A program made the translations under genes and the position numbers. From Ferdinandcohnia sp036962705 (GTDB lineage: Bacteria > Bacillota > Bacilli > Bacillales > Bacillaceae_L), in contig NZ_JBALOQ010000013.1 of NCBI RefSeq assembly GCF_036962705.1, positions 186,001-250,000 of the forward strand: 64,000 nucleotides of DNA, read 5' to 3'. Positions 18,147-27,540 of this stretch are shown here, piece after piece (position 1 is the first letter of the stretch; each line of letters starts with the position of its first letter). The notes under the pieces were generated by a model. That model saw nothing but the letters and a program-made list of their open reading frames with translations. It was not told the DNA's origin and ran no database searches.

Positions 18147-18292
18147 ATTATTCCTCCTGCTCGCAAAGATAGACTACTATCAGTTATTATCTCCTGAGTA
18201 TAGGTGGAATAAACCATTTTCGATGGATTTTTGAATGGACGAATTGAATAATTTGGGTGATTGTAGGGCCCAGATTGGGTCTTGATAGGGTA

Positions 18293-18404
18293 TATCGGCG
18301 ATAATTTGGTTCTATCGGCGTTATTTTGATTCTATCGTCGATAATCCAGTTCTATCGACGATAAATCGATTCTAACGGCGTTATTCCTTCTCAATCGACG
18401 TTAG
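18293..18404. repeat. 20-bp tandem repeat array between clpX and lonB
   Basis: Five 20-bp units and part of a sixth begin at 18293, 18313, 18333, 18353, 18373 and 18393. Each opens with a TATCGNCGNTA-like core and most end in a TTC. The core positions vary mainly between GATAA and GTTAT while the TCGNCG centre is kept. The spacing is exactly constant. No coding potential was seen here. The 303-bp gap also holds the lonB promoter region and the clpX terminator. Confidence 0.85.
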
Positions 18405-18411
18405 TAAACAT

Positions 18412-18446
18412 AAAAAATCCCGAGGTCATCTGACCTCGGGATTTTC
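18412..18446 (-). terminator. Terminator after clpX
   Basis: AAAATCCCGAGGTC pairs perfectly with GACCTCGGGATTTT around a 4-nt loop, with T-runs on both sides. Confidence 0.85.
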
Positions 18447-18449
18447 GTG

Positions 18450-19712
18450 TTATGCGGAGATTTCTGTATTCTCAACAATTGTTCCATCGTCCAAAAGAAG
18501 TTTTGGCGATGTATTTTTGGAAACTGTTTCCGCTGTAATGATACATTTTTTAATATCGTCTCTTGATGGAAGATCGAACATTACATCAAGCATGATTGCT
18601 TCGATAATGGAGCGTAATCCACGTGCTCCTGTTTTACGCTCAATTGCTTTTTTCGCAATTTCTATAAGGGCATCCTCTTCGAAATCTAACTCAACTTCAT
18701 CTAACTCAAGCATTTTTTGATACTGCTTCACTAGGGCATTTTTAGGCTTTGTTAAAATTTCAACTAGCGCATCCTCATCAAGAGGCTCGAGGCTTGCGAT
18801 AACTGGAAGACGTCCAATAAATTCAGGAATTAATCCAAATTTTAATAAATCTTCTGGTAATGATTTTGAAAGTAAAGATTTTTGGTCTAATTCTTCTTCA
18901 ACCACATTTGAACCAAATCCAATTACCTTTTTACCAAGACGACGCTTAATGATTTGTTCAATTCCATCAAACGCTCCACCACAAATAAATAAGACGTTTG
19001 TCGTATCAATTTGAATAAACTCTTGATGTGGATGCTTTCTTCCACCTTGTGGAGGCACACTTGCAACAGTTCCTTCAAGAATTTTTAAAAGAGCTTGCTG
19101 CACACCTTCACCAGAAACATCTCTTGTGATAGAAGGGTTTTCCGATTTACGTGCTACTTTATCAATTTCATCGATATAAATGATGCCTTTTTCTGCTTTC
19201 TCTACATCATAATCAGCTGCTTGGATTAGCTTTAAAAGAATGTTTTCTACATCTTCTCCAACATATCCAGCCTCAGTTAATGAGGTTGCATCAGCAATGG
19301 CAAATGGCACATTTAAAATACGCGCCAAGGTTTGAGCGAGTAATGTTTTACCACTTCCAGTTGGCCCAATCATACAAATATTACTCTTAGACAATTCAAC
19401 ATCATCAATTTTGCTGTTTGAATTGATACGCTTATAGTGGTTATACACAGCAACAGCTAAAGATTTCTTTGCTGAGTCTTGACCAATTACATATTCATCT
19501 AGAATTTCTCTTATTTCTTTTGGTTTCGGTACATCTTTAAATTCAACTTCTTCTTCTGTACCTAGTTCCTCTTCAACGATTTCAGTACATAGCTCGATAC
19601 ATTCATCGCATATATAAACGCCAGGTCCTGCAACTAACTTACGAACCTGATCTTGCGTTTTTCCACAAAAAGAACATTTAAGTTGCCCTTTTTCATCGTT
19701 AAATTTAAACAT
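18450..19712 (-). CDS. clpX: ATP-dependent Clp protease, ATP-binding subunit ClpX
   Basis: This AAA+ unfoldase feeds substrates to ClpP. The 420-residue product has an N-terminal zinc-binding domain (C-x2-C at CSFCGKTQ, then CDEC), Walker A GPTGSGKT, Walker B GIIYIDEIDK, and the pore loop GYVGEDV. I use the ATG at 19712 (MFKFNDEKG), matching Bacillus ClpX. An adjacent ATG one codon upstream is possible. The site AAGGGGT lies just before both. Confidence 0.97.
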   Translation of the reverse strand: MFKFNDEKGQLKCSFCGKTQDQVRKLVAGPGVYICDECIELCTEIVEEELGTEEEVEFKDVPKPKEIREILDEYVIGQDSAKKSLAVAVYNHYKRINSNSKIDDVELSKSNICMIGPTGSGKTLLAQTLARILNVPFAIADATSLTEAGYVGEDVENILLKLIQAADYDVEKAEKGIIYIDEIDKVARKSENPSITRDVSGEGVQQALLKILEGTVASVPPQGGRKHPHQEFIQIDTTNVLFICGGAFDGIEQIIKRRLGKKVIGFGSNVVEEELDQKSLLSKSLPEDLLKFGLIPEFIGRLPVIASLEPLDEDALVEILTKPKNALVKQYQKMLELDEVELDFEEDALIEIAKKAIERKTGARGLRSIIEAIMLDVMFDLPSRDDIKKCIITAETVSKNTSPKLLLDDGTIVENTEISA

Positions 19713-20021
19713 CATGTCACCCCTTATTTGTTTCTTCTCTCTGCAATGAGCCAAATTTCTATTTAATTAGGCAGTCTTGTTTGAACCTAGGCCCCATACC
19801 ATCAGTTCGAAATTACTTATTAGTTATGTATTGCACATTGTACCATATTTCTTCTTTAGATTGGTAATAATTACGCTCATGTTTCTTATGTAAGTATGTT
19901 TGATTGGAAAACGCCTAGTAAAACGTGTAAAGTTCGCCCTCCTTTTAATTGTTCCCATATTCGTTAGAATAAAACTACTACCAAATACTTATTGTATGTA
20001 CTACTTCCGTGTTTTGGGTAT
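19713..20021. other. Intergenic region between clpX and tig
   Basis: About 310 bp without a convincing gene. It should hold the clpX promoter (AT-rich stretch around 19830-19900). I saw no repeat or structured element, and the open frames here have no ribosome binding site. Confidence 0.5.
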
Positions 20022-20052
20022 AAAACAAGGCACGATCATATCGCGCCTTGAT
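20022..20052 (-). terminator. Terminator after tig
   Basis: CAAGGCGCGAT pairs with ATCGTGCCTTG (one mismatch) and on the minus strand is followed by TTTTAT. Confidence 0.75.
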
Positions 20053-20068
20053 ATTCCCTTATTTAATA

Positions 20069-21355
20069 TTATGCAACACTTTTGCTATTTTCTACAAGAA
20101 AATCGATTGCTTTTCTTATTTTTAAATCTTCAGTTACTCCATCTAAGCCACCAAGCATTTGCTTAATCTCATCAGTAGAAACTCCGTACATGCTTGACAT
20201 GCTTTCAAGTTCTGCATTAATTTCTTCTTCAGTAACCTCGATGTTCTCAGCTTTTGCAATTGCTTCAAGTGTTAAGTTAACACGAACGCGTTTGCCAGCA
20301 TCTTCTTTCATTTGTTCACGTAATGCATTTTCATCTTGACCTGAGAATTGGAAGTAAAGATCAAGATTCATACCTTGCATTTGTAAACGCTGTTCGAATT
20401 CACGAAGCATGCGGTCTAATTCAGTATTAATCATCGCCTCTGGAATATCGATTTCTGCATTTTCAGATGCTTTTTCGATTAAAGTATCTTTAAGGCTATT
20501 TACAGCATCATTCTTTTTAGTTTCTTCTAAACGAGTTCTTGTTTTAGCTTTTAGTTCTTCTAATGTTTCCACTTCATCGTCTACATCTTTTGCAAACTCA
20601 TCATCTAATTCAGGAAGTTCTTTTCCTTTGATTTCGTGAACTTTTACTTTAAATGTTGCTGGCTTACCTGCTAAATTTTCAGCATGGTACTCTTCTGGGA
20701 ATGTAACTTCCACATCTTTTTCAGCTCCAGCTGCAACACCAACTAATTGCTCTTCGAAACCTGGGATGAATGAACCTGAACCAATATCTAATGAATAGTT
20801 TTCAGCTTTTCCACCTTCGAATGCTTCTCCATCAACGAAGCCTTCGAAATCAATTACAACAGTGTCGCCATCTTCTACAGAACCTTCTTCTTTAACAACA
20901 AGCTCTGCATTGCGCTCTTGTAATTGCTTGATTTCTGCATCAACATCTTCGTCAGTTACTGTATCATCAAGTTTTTCCACTTCTAGACCTTTGTAGTCGC
21001 CAAGTTTAACTTCTGGTTTAATAGTTACTTTTGCAGTGAAAATAACGTTTTTACCTTTTTCAATTTGCTCAACGTCAACTTCTGGACGGTCAACTGGCTC
21101 AATTCCAGTTTCTTTAATTGCATTTTCATATGCATCTGGAAGAATAATATCTAATGCATCTTGGTATAGTGATTCAACTCCAAAACGCTTTTCGAACATT
21201 CCACGAGGCATTTTACCTTTACGGAATCCAGGTACGTTCACTTGCTTAACTACCTTTTTGAATGCATCGTCAAGTCCTTGGTTAAATGTTTCAGCGTCAA
21301 CTTCAATAGTTAAGACACCTTGGTTTCCTTCTAATTTTTCCCACTTTGCGGACAT
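20069..21355 (-). CDS. tig: Trigger factor
   Basis: This ribosome-associated chaperone with peptidyl-prolyl isomerase activity has 428 residues. The N-terminal ribosome-binding domain contains the signature GFRKGKMPRGMFEKRFG (about 43-59), the FKBP-like PPIase domain is around 160-245 (DGDTVVIDFEGFVDGEAFEGG), and a helical C-terminal domain follows. It is upstream of clpX, the usual order in Bacillus. Confidence 0.97.
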   Translation of the reverse strand: MSAKWEKLEGNQGVLTIEVDAETFNQGLDDAFKKVVKQVNVPGFRKGKMPRGMFEKRFGVESLYQDALDIILPDAYENAIKETGIEPVDRPEVDVEQIEKGKNVIFTAKVTIKPEVKLGDYKGLEVEKLDDTVTDEDVDAEIKQLQERNAELVVKEEGSVEDGDTVVIDFEGFVDGEAFEGGKAENYSLDIGSGSFIPGFEEQLVGVAAGAEKDVEVTFPEEYHAENLAGKPATFKVKVHEIKGKELPELDDEFAKDVDDEVETLEELKAKTRTRLEETKKNDAVNSLKDTLIEKASENAEIDIPEAMINTELDRMLREFEQRLQMQGMNLDLYFQFSGQDENALREQMKEDAGKRVRVNLTLEAIAKAENIEVTEEEINAELESMSSMYGVSTDEIKQMLGGLDGVTEDLKIRKAIDFLVENSKSVA

Positions 21356-21560
21356 AATTCTTTCCCTCCAACTATCTATTTACTAACTATTTTTTCCGAT
21401 ATGTAAATTTGATAACTATTACCATATGTAGGTAACCTAGCATTTTACAACCATTATATTATAACATAGAATAGGCACCTTTCAACATATAGAATATGAT
21501 TATATTGTTAGAAAGTTTACCCAACTAATCTATATTATAAAATGTCGAGTTGCTACTTTT

Positions 21561-22589
21561 TTATTCAATATAAGAAAAACGCTCTACCTTTTCTATGTTT
21601 TCAAGGGTGTGTTTTAGTTCAAACAAACCTACACCATACATTTGCTCAAGTGTTTGATTCTCGATCTCTATTCCATGTAATTCAGCACTATATAAATGTA
21701 GAGCAGCTGCATACATGGAAGGCTCCTCCTTCTCCAATGTGAATGGATAGAGAACAAAAAGATGCTGAAGCCAAATTTCTTTTGCTGTTTCGTAAAGGGT
21801 AGGATTCTCATTTTGCAATTGCTCGTCTAAAATTGATAGAACCTGTATTGTAAAAGGAGACATTGATGGGTCGACAAGCATTAAAGGGTTTATCTTTATT
21901 GTCTCACCAAATTTCTCTACCTCTACCTCAAGGTCTACCTGATTTGTAACAAGCAACTGGATAAGGATTGTTTTTACAACTGGATGTTTCTCAGGTATAG
22001 TTAAAAACGGCACGAGAACATCAAGGTATTTTCGTATATTGAGTTCCTTCAAGGATTGAATTATGGCTAATTGATTTCCAACAATCCCTTCATTATATAA
22101 GACGTTTTGAAGCTGTTCCTTTATATCCTCATTTGAGTATTCAGATTCTTGTTCCACCCCATCTGTAACAAGCATTCGTTTACTTAGCTCAAGCAACTGA
22201 GATAGATTGTCCAAATACCCAGGAGGAATTGCATCTTCGTCAAGCACCGCCTCAATTGTTGTTTTGACTTCATCATATTGTCCGAGTTGGATAAGGATTG
22301 TCACATAAATTTGCAGGACGTGAAAATAATCCCCGACATCCTCTTTTAACATCACTAAACAATTCTCTTTTGCTTGCTCTAATTCTCCCAACTCAAAAAG
22401 ACAAATTACAATACCTAGCTCTATTTCATGGTTACCTATTTCAAGCTCCTTGGCTTGTTTCAAAAATGTTAGAGCCTCATTAAATTTTTTATTCGTTAAA
22501 GCTTCATGTCCTTTTTCCATCAATCTTTCTTTAAGCTTAGGAAAAGGAATAATTTTATCCTGATTCTTACCTTTTGGCTGTTTATCCAT
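21561..22589 (-). CDS. ysoA: TPR-repeat protein YsoA
   Basis: This 342-residue protein has tetratricopeptide-like repeats near the N-terminus (HEALTNKKFNEALTFLKQAKEL, then a second ELGELEQAKENC, then a third QYDEVKTTIEAVL). TPR arrays bind protein partners; the role of YsoA is unknown. The ATG at 22589 (MDKQPKGKNQ) fits the B. subtilis homologue; an upstream TTG has no ribosome binding site. The gene lies between leuD and tig, as in B. subtilis. Confidence 0.85.
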   Translation of the reverse strand: MDKQPKGKNQDKIIPFPKLKERLMEKGHEALTNKKFNEALTFLKQAKELEIGNHEIELGIVICLFELGELEQAKENCLVMLKEDVGDYFHVLQIYVTILIQLGQYDEVKTTIEAVLDEDAIPPGYLDNLSQLLELSKRMLVTDGVEQESEYSNEDIKEQLQNVLYNEGIVGNQLAIIQSLKELNIRKYLDVLVPFLTIPEKHPVVKTILIQLLVTNQVDLEVEVEKFGETIKINPLMLVDPSMSPFTIQVLSILDEQLQNENPTLYETAKEIWLQHLFVLYPFTLEKEEPSMYAAALHLYSAELHGIEIENQTLEQMYGVGLFELKHTLENIEKVERFSYIE

Positions 22590-22683
22590 AGAGTTTTTCC
22601 AACCCCAAACTCGTTTTTCTACTTGAGTTATAAGTTTACCAATGAAAAAAAGAGAATACAATAGGGTGTTCCGATAGATGCAA

Positions 22684-22718
22684 AAAAATAGACAAAGTCG
22701 AGAATGACTTTGTCTATA
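22684..22718 (-). terminator. Terminator of the ilv-leu operon after leuD
   Basis: ATAGACAAAGTC pairs with GACTTTGTCTAT around a 6-nt loop and is followed by TTTTTTG on the minus strand. Confidence 0.85.
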
Positions 22719-22721
22719 AGT

Positions 22722-23309
22722 TTAGTTCGCAGTTTTAAGTTCGTGTTCCTTTATTTGTTGCTCATAGGCTAGTGTTTTATCAATCTCATCCCAACCATTA
22801 ATCAACATTTCCTTCCAATGCGAATCAATTGAGAATTCTGTTTTAAATCCTTTTGAGTCGATAATTGTTTGTTCCTCTAAAGAAATGGTACATTCAAAAT
22901 TAGCATCATTTGCTTCCTTTAAAAAATACTCAATTACACTCTTTTCTAAAACGATTGGAACCATTCCGTTCTTTAAGCAGTTATTATAGAAAATATCGGC
23001 AAAAGAAGGAGCAAGAATTGCTTTAAATCCATAGTCTTGTAATGCCCATGGTGCATGCTCACGTGAAGAGCCACACCCAAAGTTTTCATTCACAACCAGA
23101 ATGGAGACACCTTCGTTTTCTTTACGATTTAATTCAAAATTTGGATTTAGGCTTCCATCAGCTTCAAAGCGCCAATCGAAAAAGGCATATTTCCCAAACC
23201 CAGTTCTTTCAATACTCTTTAAAAATTGCTTTGGAATAATTTGGTCTGTATCGACATTGTTTCGATCCATTCCAGCAACTTTACCAGTATGTGTGATAAA
23301 TGGTTCCAT
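22722..23309 (-). CDS. leuD: 3-isopropylmalate dehydratase, small subunit
   Basis: With LeuC it isomerises 2-isopropylmalate to 3-isopropylmalate in leucine synthesis. The 195-residue product has the aconitase swivel-domain motif NFGCGSSREHAPWAL (about 69-83). It begins 2 bp after leuC and is the last gene of the ilv-leu operon. Confidence 0.97.
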   Translation of the reverse strand: MEPFITHTGKVAGMDRNNVDTDQIIPKQFLKSIERTGFGKYAFFDWRFEADGSLNPNFELNRKENEGVSILVVNENFGCGSSREHAPWALQDYGFKAILAPSFADIFYNNCLKNGMVPIVLEKSVIEYFLKEANDANFECTISLEEQTIIDSKGFKTEFSIDSHWKEMLINGWDEIDKTLAYEQQIKEHELKTAN

Positions 23310-23311
23310 GA

Positions 23312-24739
23312 TTATGCCTCCTCTCCAGTTGCTACTTTTTGAATTTCCCTTACATCTACGAATCTTCCATAAATCGCTGCAGCAGCTGCCATTGCAGGAC
23401 TCACCAAGTGTGTACGAGCTCCCTTCCCTTGTCGACCTTCAAAGTTACGATTAGATGTAGATGCACATCTTTCACCAGCAGGTACTACGTCAGGGTTCAT
23501 ACTTAAACACATGCTACATCCAGCATCGCGCCATTCAAAGCCTGCTTCACGGAATACATCTGCAAGACCTTCTTTTTCTGCTTGTAGCTTAACTTGTTGT
23601 GAGCCTGGAACGACTAAAGCACGTACTTTAGAAGATACTTTTTGTCCTCGAATAATGTCTGCCGCTTCACGTAAATCTCCAATTCGTGAGTTTGTGCAAG
23701 AGCCAATAAAAACATGCTGAACTTCAATTTCGTTAATTGGTGTTCCTGGAGCAAGTTCCATATATTCATAGGCACGCTCAGCAGATTTTCTGTCAACTTC
23801 CTTTTTGAAATCCTCTGGGAATGGAACTGTATCGTCAATTGTTACACTCATAGATGGATTTGTGCCCCATGTAACTGTTGGTAAAATTTCATCCGCATGA
23901 ATTTCTAAAACAGTATCGAAAACTGCACCTTCATCAGTTGCAAGCTGCTTCCAACCTTCAACAGCCACATCAAACTCAGCTCCAGCAGGGCTATGCTTTC
24001 TTCCTTTTAAGTATGAGAATGTTGTTTCATCTGGACTAATTAAACCAGCTTTTGCTCCACCTTCAATGGACATGTTACAAATAGTCATTCTTTCTTCCAT
24101 TGACATGTTTCGAATCGCTTCACCACTATATTCAATGACATGTCCTGTTCCAAAATCAATCCCAAATTTGCGGATAATCGATAAAATAACATCCTTTGCA
24201 TAAACACCCGATGATAGAGTTCCAACTACATTTACCTGCATGGTTTTAGGCTTTTGTTGCCATAATGTTTGAGTTGCAAGAACATGTTCAACCTCACTTG
24301 TCCCAATTCCAAACGCTAAAGCTCCAAATGCACCATGGGTAGATGTATGACTATCTCCACACACAATCGTTTTTCCTGGTTGTGTCAAACCAAGTTCAGG
24401 TCCAATAACGTGAACAATCCCTTGTTCAGGGCTGTAAAGATCAGCAAGAGGAACATTAAATTCCTTACAGTTTTTTTCTAATGCGTTCATTTGTTTTGCA
24501 GCAATTTCGTCCTTTGTTTGGAAGCGGTCACTTGTTGTCGGAACGTTATGATCCATTGTAGCAAAAGTTAAATCAGGTCTTCTAACTTTTCTATTTTTCA
24601 AACGTAATCCTTCAAAGGCTTGCGGAGAAGTTACTTCATGGACTAGATGTAGGTCAATGTAGAGCAGACTTGGTTTCCCCTCTTCATGATTGATAACATG
24701 TTGATCCCATATTTTTTCAATGATTGTTTTCGGTGCCAT
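23312..24739 (-). CDS. leuC: 3-isopropylmalate dehydratase, large subunit
   Basis: This [4Fe-4S] aconitase-family subunit has the cluster cysteines in HVFIGSCTNSR (C about 349) and AGCSMCLSMNPD, plus VCGDSHTSTHGAFGA. I placed the start at the ATG encoding MAPKTIIEKI, which matches B. subtilis LeuC. An ATG four codons upstream directly abuts the AAAGGAGG site and is less likely. It is separated from leuB by about 90 bp that hold a terminator-like hairpin. Confidence 0.95.
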   Translation of the reverse strand: MAPKTIIEKIWDQHVINHEEGKPSLLYIDLHLVHEVTSPQAFEGLRLKNRKVRRPDLTFATMDHNVPTTSDRFQTKDEIAAKQMNALEKNCKEFNVPLADLYSPEQGIVHVIGPELGLTQPGKTIVCGDSHTSTHGAFGALAFGIGTSEVEHVLATQTLWQQKPKTMQVNVVGTLSSGVYAKDVILSIIRKFGIDFGTGHVIEYSGEAIRNMSMEERMTICNMSIEGGAKAGLISPDETTFSYLKGRKHSPAGAEFDVAVEGWKQLATDEGAVFDTVLEIHADEILPTVTWGTNPSMSVTIDDTVPFPEDFKKEVDRKSAERAYEYMELAPGTPINEIEVQHVFIGSCTNSRIGDLREAADIIRGQKVSSKVRALVVPGSQQVKLQAEKEGLADVFREAGFEWRDAGCSMCLSMNPDVVPAGERCASTSNRNFEGRQGKGARTHLVSPAMAAAAAIYGRFVDVREIQKVATGEEA

Positions 24740-24774
24740 TAGTATTTTCATCCTCCTTTTTCACTTTTTTATAA

Positions 24775-24802
24775 AAGACAAGCTCGGTATAAACCGAGCT
24801 AT
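24775..24802 (-). terminator. Intercistronic terminator-like hairpin between leuB and leuC
   Basis: AGCTCGGT pairs perfectly with ACCGAGCT around a 4-nt loop and is followed on the minus strand by a T-rich tract (TTGTCTTTTAT). It may partly end transcription or define an mRNA processing end inside the operon. Confidence 0.6.
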
Positions 24803-24829
24803 CTAGTAGGTCTTGCTTTGCAAGACGTC

Positions 24830-25942
24830 TCATGCATAAGCAGACATAATATTAGAAATCGCCCCGTCCTCAACTAAGGCCTCTTTAATTTTTTCCACCA
24901 TTTCAGTTGTTGAAATTGCTCTTTGTTGTGACCCGGCAATATCTCCAGTCCGGTATCCAGCTGCTAATACTTCATCAACCGCTTTTTCTACAGCTTTTGC
25001 TTCTTCTTCTAATCCAAATGATAAACGCAAAAGCATTGCTGCCGATAATATAGTTGCCATTGGATTCGCAATATCCTTACCAGCTATATCTGGTGCGGAA
25101 CCGTGGATTGGTTCATATAAACTAGGTCCATCTGTAGATAAACTCGCTGAAGGAAGCATCCCGAGAGATCCTGTTAGCATAGATGCTTCATCACTTAAAA
25201 TATCCCCAAACATATTTTCAGTTACGATCACATCAAATTGTCTAGGATTTCGAATAAGCTGCATCGCAGCGTTATCCACAAGCATATGCTCTAACGTTAC
25301 ATCTGGATAAGATACAGCTACTTCTTCAGCAACCTCACGCCACATTCTGCTAGTCTCTAATACATTTGCTTTGTCAACAGAAGTTACTTTTTTCTTTCTT
25401 GTCATAGCCATTTCAAATGCTTTCTCAATGATACGCTTCATTTCAGAACGCTTATAGGTTAGCGTGTCAACTGCAGCTTCCTCGCCATCCTCTAATCTTC
25501 TTCCACTTGGCTTTCCGAAGTAAAGTCCTCCAGTAAGCTCCCTAACAATGACAAAGTCAGCATTTTCGATAACTTCTTGTTTAAGTGGAGACGCATCTAA
25601 CAAGCTATTAAAACAAGTAACAGGTCTTACATTGGCGTATAAATTCAACTCTTTTCGGATTTGTAACAATCCTTTTTCAGGGCGTAAATGTGGAGGATTA
25701 CTATCCCATTTAGGACCTCCAACCGCCCCTAGTAATACTGCATCACTTCGTTTACATACTTCCAGTGTTTCCGCTGGAAGAGGAGTGCCTTCAGTGTCTA
25801 TAGCTACACCACCTATTAAAGCGTGTTGAAATGTAAACTCATGATTGTAATGGTCGGCAACAGCTTTCAACACTTCGATTGCCCCTTTAGTTACTTCTTT
25901 ACCTACGCCATCTCCACGAAGTACGGCAATACTTTTCTTCAT
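24830..25942 (-). CDS. leuB: 3-isopropylmalate dehydrogenase
   Basis: This NAD-dependent decarboxylating dehydrogenase acts in leucine synthesis. The 370-residue protein opens with KKSIAVLRGDGVGKEV. The substrate-binding arginines are in the LRPEKGLLQIRKEL region and RELTGGLYFG. The isocitrate/isopropylmalate dehydrogenase signature includes NMFGDILSDEASMLTGSLGM. It lies downstream of leuA. Confidence 0.97.
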   Translation of the reverse strand: MKKSIAVLRGDGVGKEVTKGAIEVLKAVADHYNHEFTFQHALIGGVAIDTEGTPLPAETLEVCKRSDAVLLGAVGGPKWDSNPPHLRPEKGLLQIRKELNLYANVRPVTCFNSLLDASPLKQEVIENADFVIVRELTGGLYFGKPSGRRLEDGEEAAVDTLTYKRSEMKRIIEKAFEMAMTRKKKVTSVDKANVLETSRMWREVAEEVAVSYPDVTLEHMLVDNAAMQLIRNPRQFDVIVTENMFGDILSDEASMLTGSLGMLPSASLSTDGPSLYEPIHGSAPDIAGKDIANPMATILSAAMLLRLSFGLEEEAKAVEKAVDEVLAAGYRTGDIAGSQQRAISTTEMVEKIKEALVEDGAISNIMSAYA

Positions 25943-25995
25943 TATGACTCCTCCTCGTAATTTCCTTCCACACTGAAAATAGTAGTTTTTAGTTC

Positions 25996-27540
25996 TTATA
26001 CTCCAACTTTTTCAAGTAATTTCTTATTCTTTTCAACTGCTAGAAGTCTATTTACTGCATTAACATACGCTCTTGCAGAAGCTTCTAACACGTCTTGTGC
26101 TGAACCTCTACCACTGCTTTCTGCATTGTTGTGTCTTACTTTAACAAAAACTTCAGCAAGTGCATCACGCCCTGCGCCAACAGATTGGATTCGGTAATCA
26201 TCCAGAGTAATAGAAATACCAAAGCAACGCTCAAGCGTGTTATATAACGCTTCAACACTACCCGATCCTGTTGCAGCCTCTTGGATTTGTTTGCCTTCGC
26301 GGTCTGTTAAGGTAATAGTTGCAGTAGGGATTTGGTTTGTACCGTATTGCACTTGCATTGAAGTCAATTGATACATATCCTCTACATTTGCCACTTTTTC
26401 ATCTACTAATAATGTCACTAAATCATCATCAGTGATTTCTTTCTTTTTATCAGCTAAATCTTTAAATAGTTTAAATACGCGGTTAACTTCCCCATCATCT
26501 AATGAGTATCCTAATTCGAAAATACGATTGCGGAATGCGTGTCTACCAGAATGCTTTCCAAGTACCATTGAATTAGATTTAACCCCAACTAATTCCGGAG
26601 TGATGATTTCATACGTCGTTTTTTCCTTTAACACACCATCTTGGTGAATACCTGATTCATGTGCAAAAGCATTTTTTCCGATTACAGCTTTGTTTGGGGG
26701 AACAATCATACCAGTTAATTTACTAACTAAATCACTTGTACGTTTGATTTCATCTAATTTTAATCGTGTGTTTGCTTGGTAGAAATCTTGACGAATATGC
26801 AAAGCAACAGCCACTTCTTCAAGCGAAGCATTACCTGCTCTTTCACCAATTCCATTAATCGTTCCTTCTACCTGTAAAGCACCATGCTCAACGGCTGACA
26901 ATGAATTGGAAACAGCCATTCCAAGATCATCATGACAATGAGTAGAAAGGATAACCTTATCAATATTCGGCACGTTATTTAGTAAATAAGTAAACATTTT
27001 TCCATATTCTTCAGGAGCGCCGTAACCTACTGTATCTGGTAGATTAATAACGTTTGCTCCTGCATCAATAACTTCTTTTATGATTTTTGCTAAGAAGTCT
27101 AAATCACTTCGGCTCGCGTCCTCTGCAGACCATTGGATGATTGGGAAGTATTTTGATGCATATTTTACACTTTCAACTGCAGATTGAATAACTTGCTCTG
27201 GCGTCTGCTTAAGCTTATATTTCATATGGATTGGGGATGTAGCAATAAAGGTGTGGAGACGAGGCTCCGCTCCACCCTTTAATGCCTCCCAAGCAGCATC
27301 GATATCGCTTTTTACTGCTCTTGCTAATCCCGTTACAGAAACATTTTTGATGGTTTCAGCAATTTGTTTCACTGACTGAAAATCACCTTCAGAGGCAGCT
27401 GGGAATCCGGCCTCCATAACATCTACATCGAGTCGTTCCAGCTGCTTTGCTATTTCAAGTTTTTCGTGTAAGTTTAAGTTAACTCCAGCAGACTGCTCTC
27501 CATCTCTTAATGTAGTGTCAAAAATATTAATTTTCCGCAC
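25996..27540 (-). CDS. leuA: 2-isopropylmalate synthase
   Basis: It condenses acetyl-CoA with 2-ketoisovalerate, the first committed step to leucine. Motifs are FDTTLRDGEQSAGV (N-terminus), the metal-binding HCHDDLGMAV, and NGIGERAGNASLEE, followed by a C-terminal regulatory domain where leucine feeds back. I chose the GTG at 27540, because the protein then starts MRKINIFDTTL as in B. subtilis. This overlaps the end of ilvC by 14 bp, suggesting coupling. The product is about 514 residues. Confidence 0.95.
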   Translation of the reverse strand: MRKINIFDTTLRDGEQSAGVNLNLHEKLEIAKQLERLDVDVMEAGFPAASEGDFQSVKQIAETIKNVSVTGLARAVKSDIDAAWEALKGGAEPRLHTFIATSPIHMKYKLKQTPEQVIQSAVESVKYASKYFPIIQWSAEDASRSDLDFLAKIIKEVIDAGANVINLPDTVGYGAPEEYGKMFTYLLNNVPNIDKVILSTHCHDDLGMAVSNSLSAVEHGALQVEGTINGIGERAGNASLEEVAVALHIRQDFYQANTRLKLDEIKRTSDLVSKLTGMIVPPNKAVIGKNAFAHESGIHQDGVLKEKTTYEIITPELVGVKSNSMVLGKHSGRHAFRNRIFELGYSLDDGEVNRVFKLFKDLADKKKEITDDDLVTLLVDEKVANVEDMYQLTSMQVQYGTNQIPTATITLTDREGKQIQEAATGSGSVEALYNTLERCFGISITLDDYRIQSVGAGRDALAEVFVKVRHNNAESSGRGSAQDVLEASARAYVNAVNRLLAVEKNKKLLEKVGV

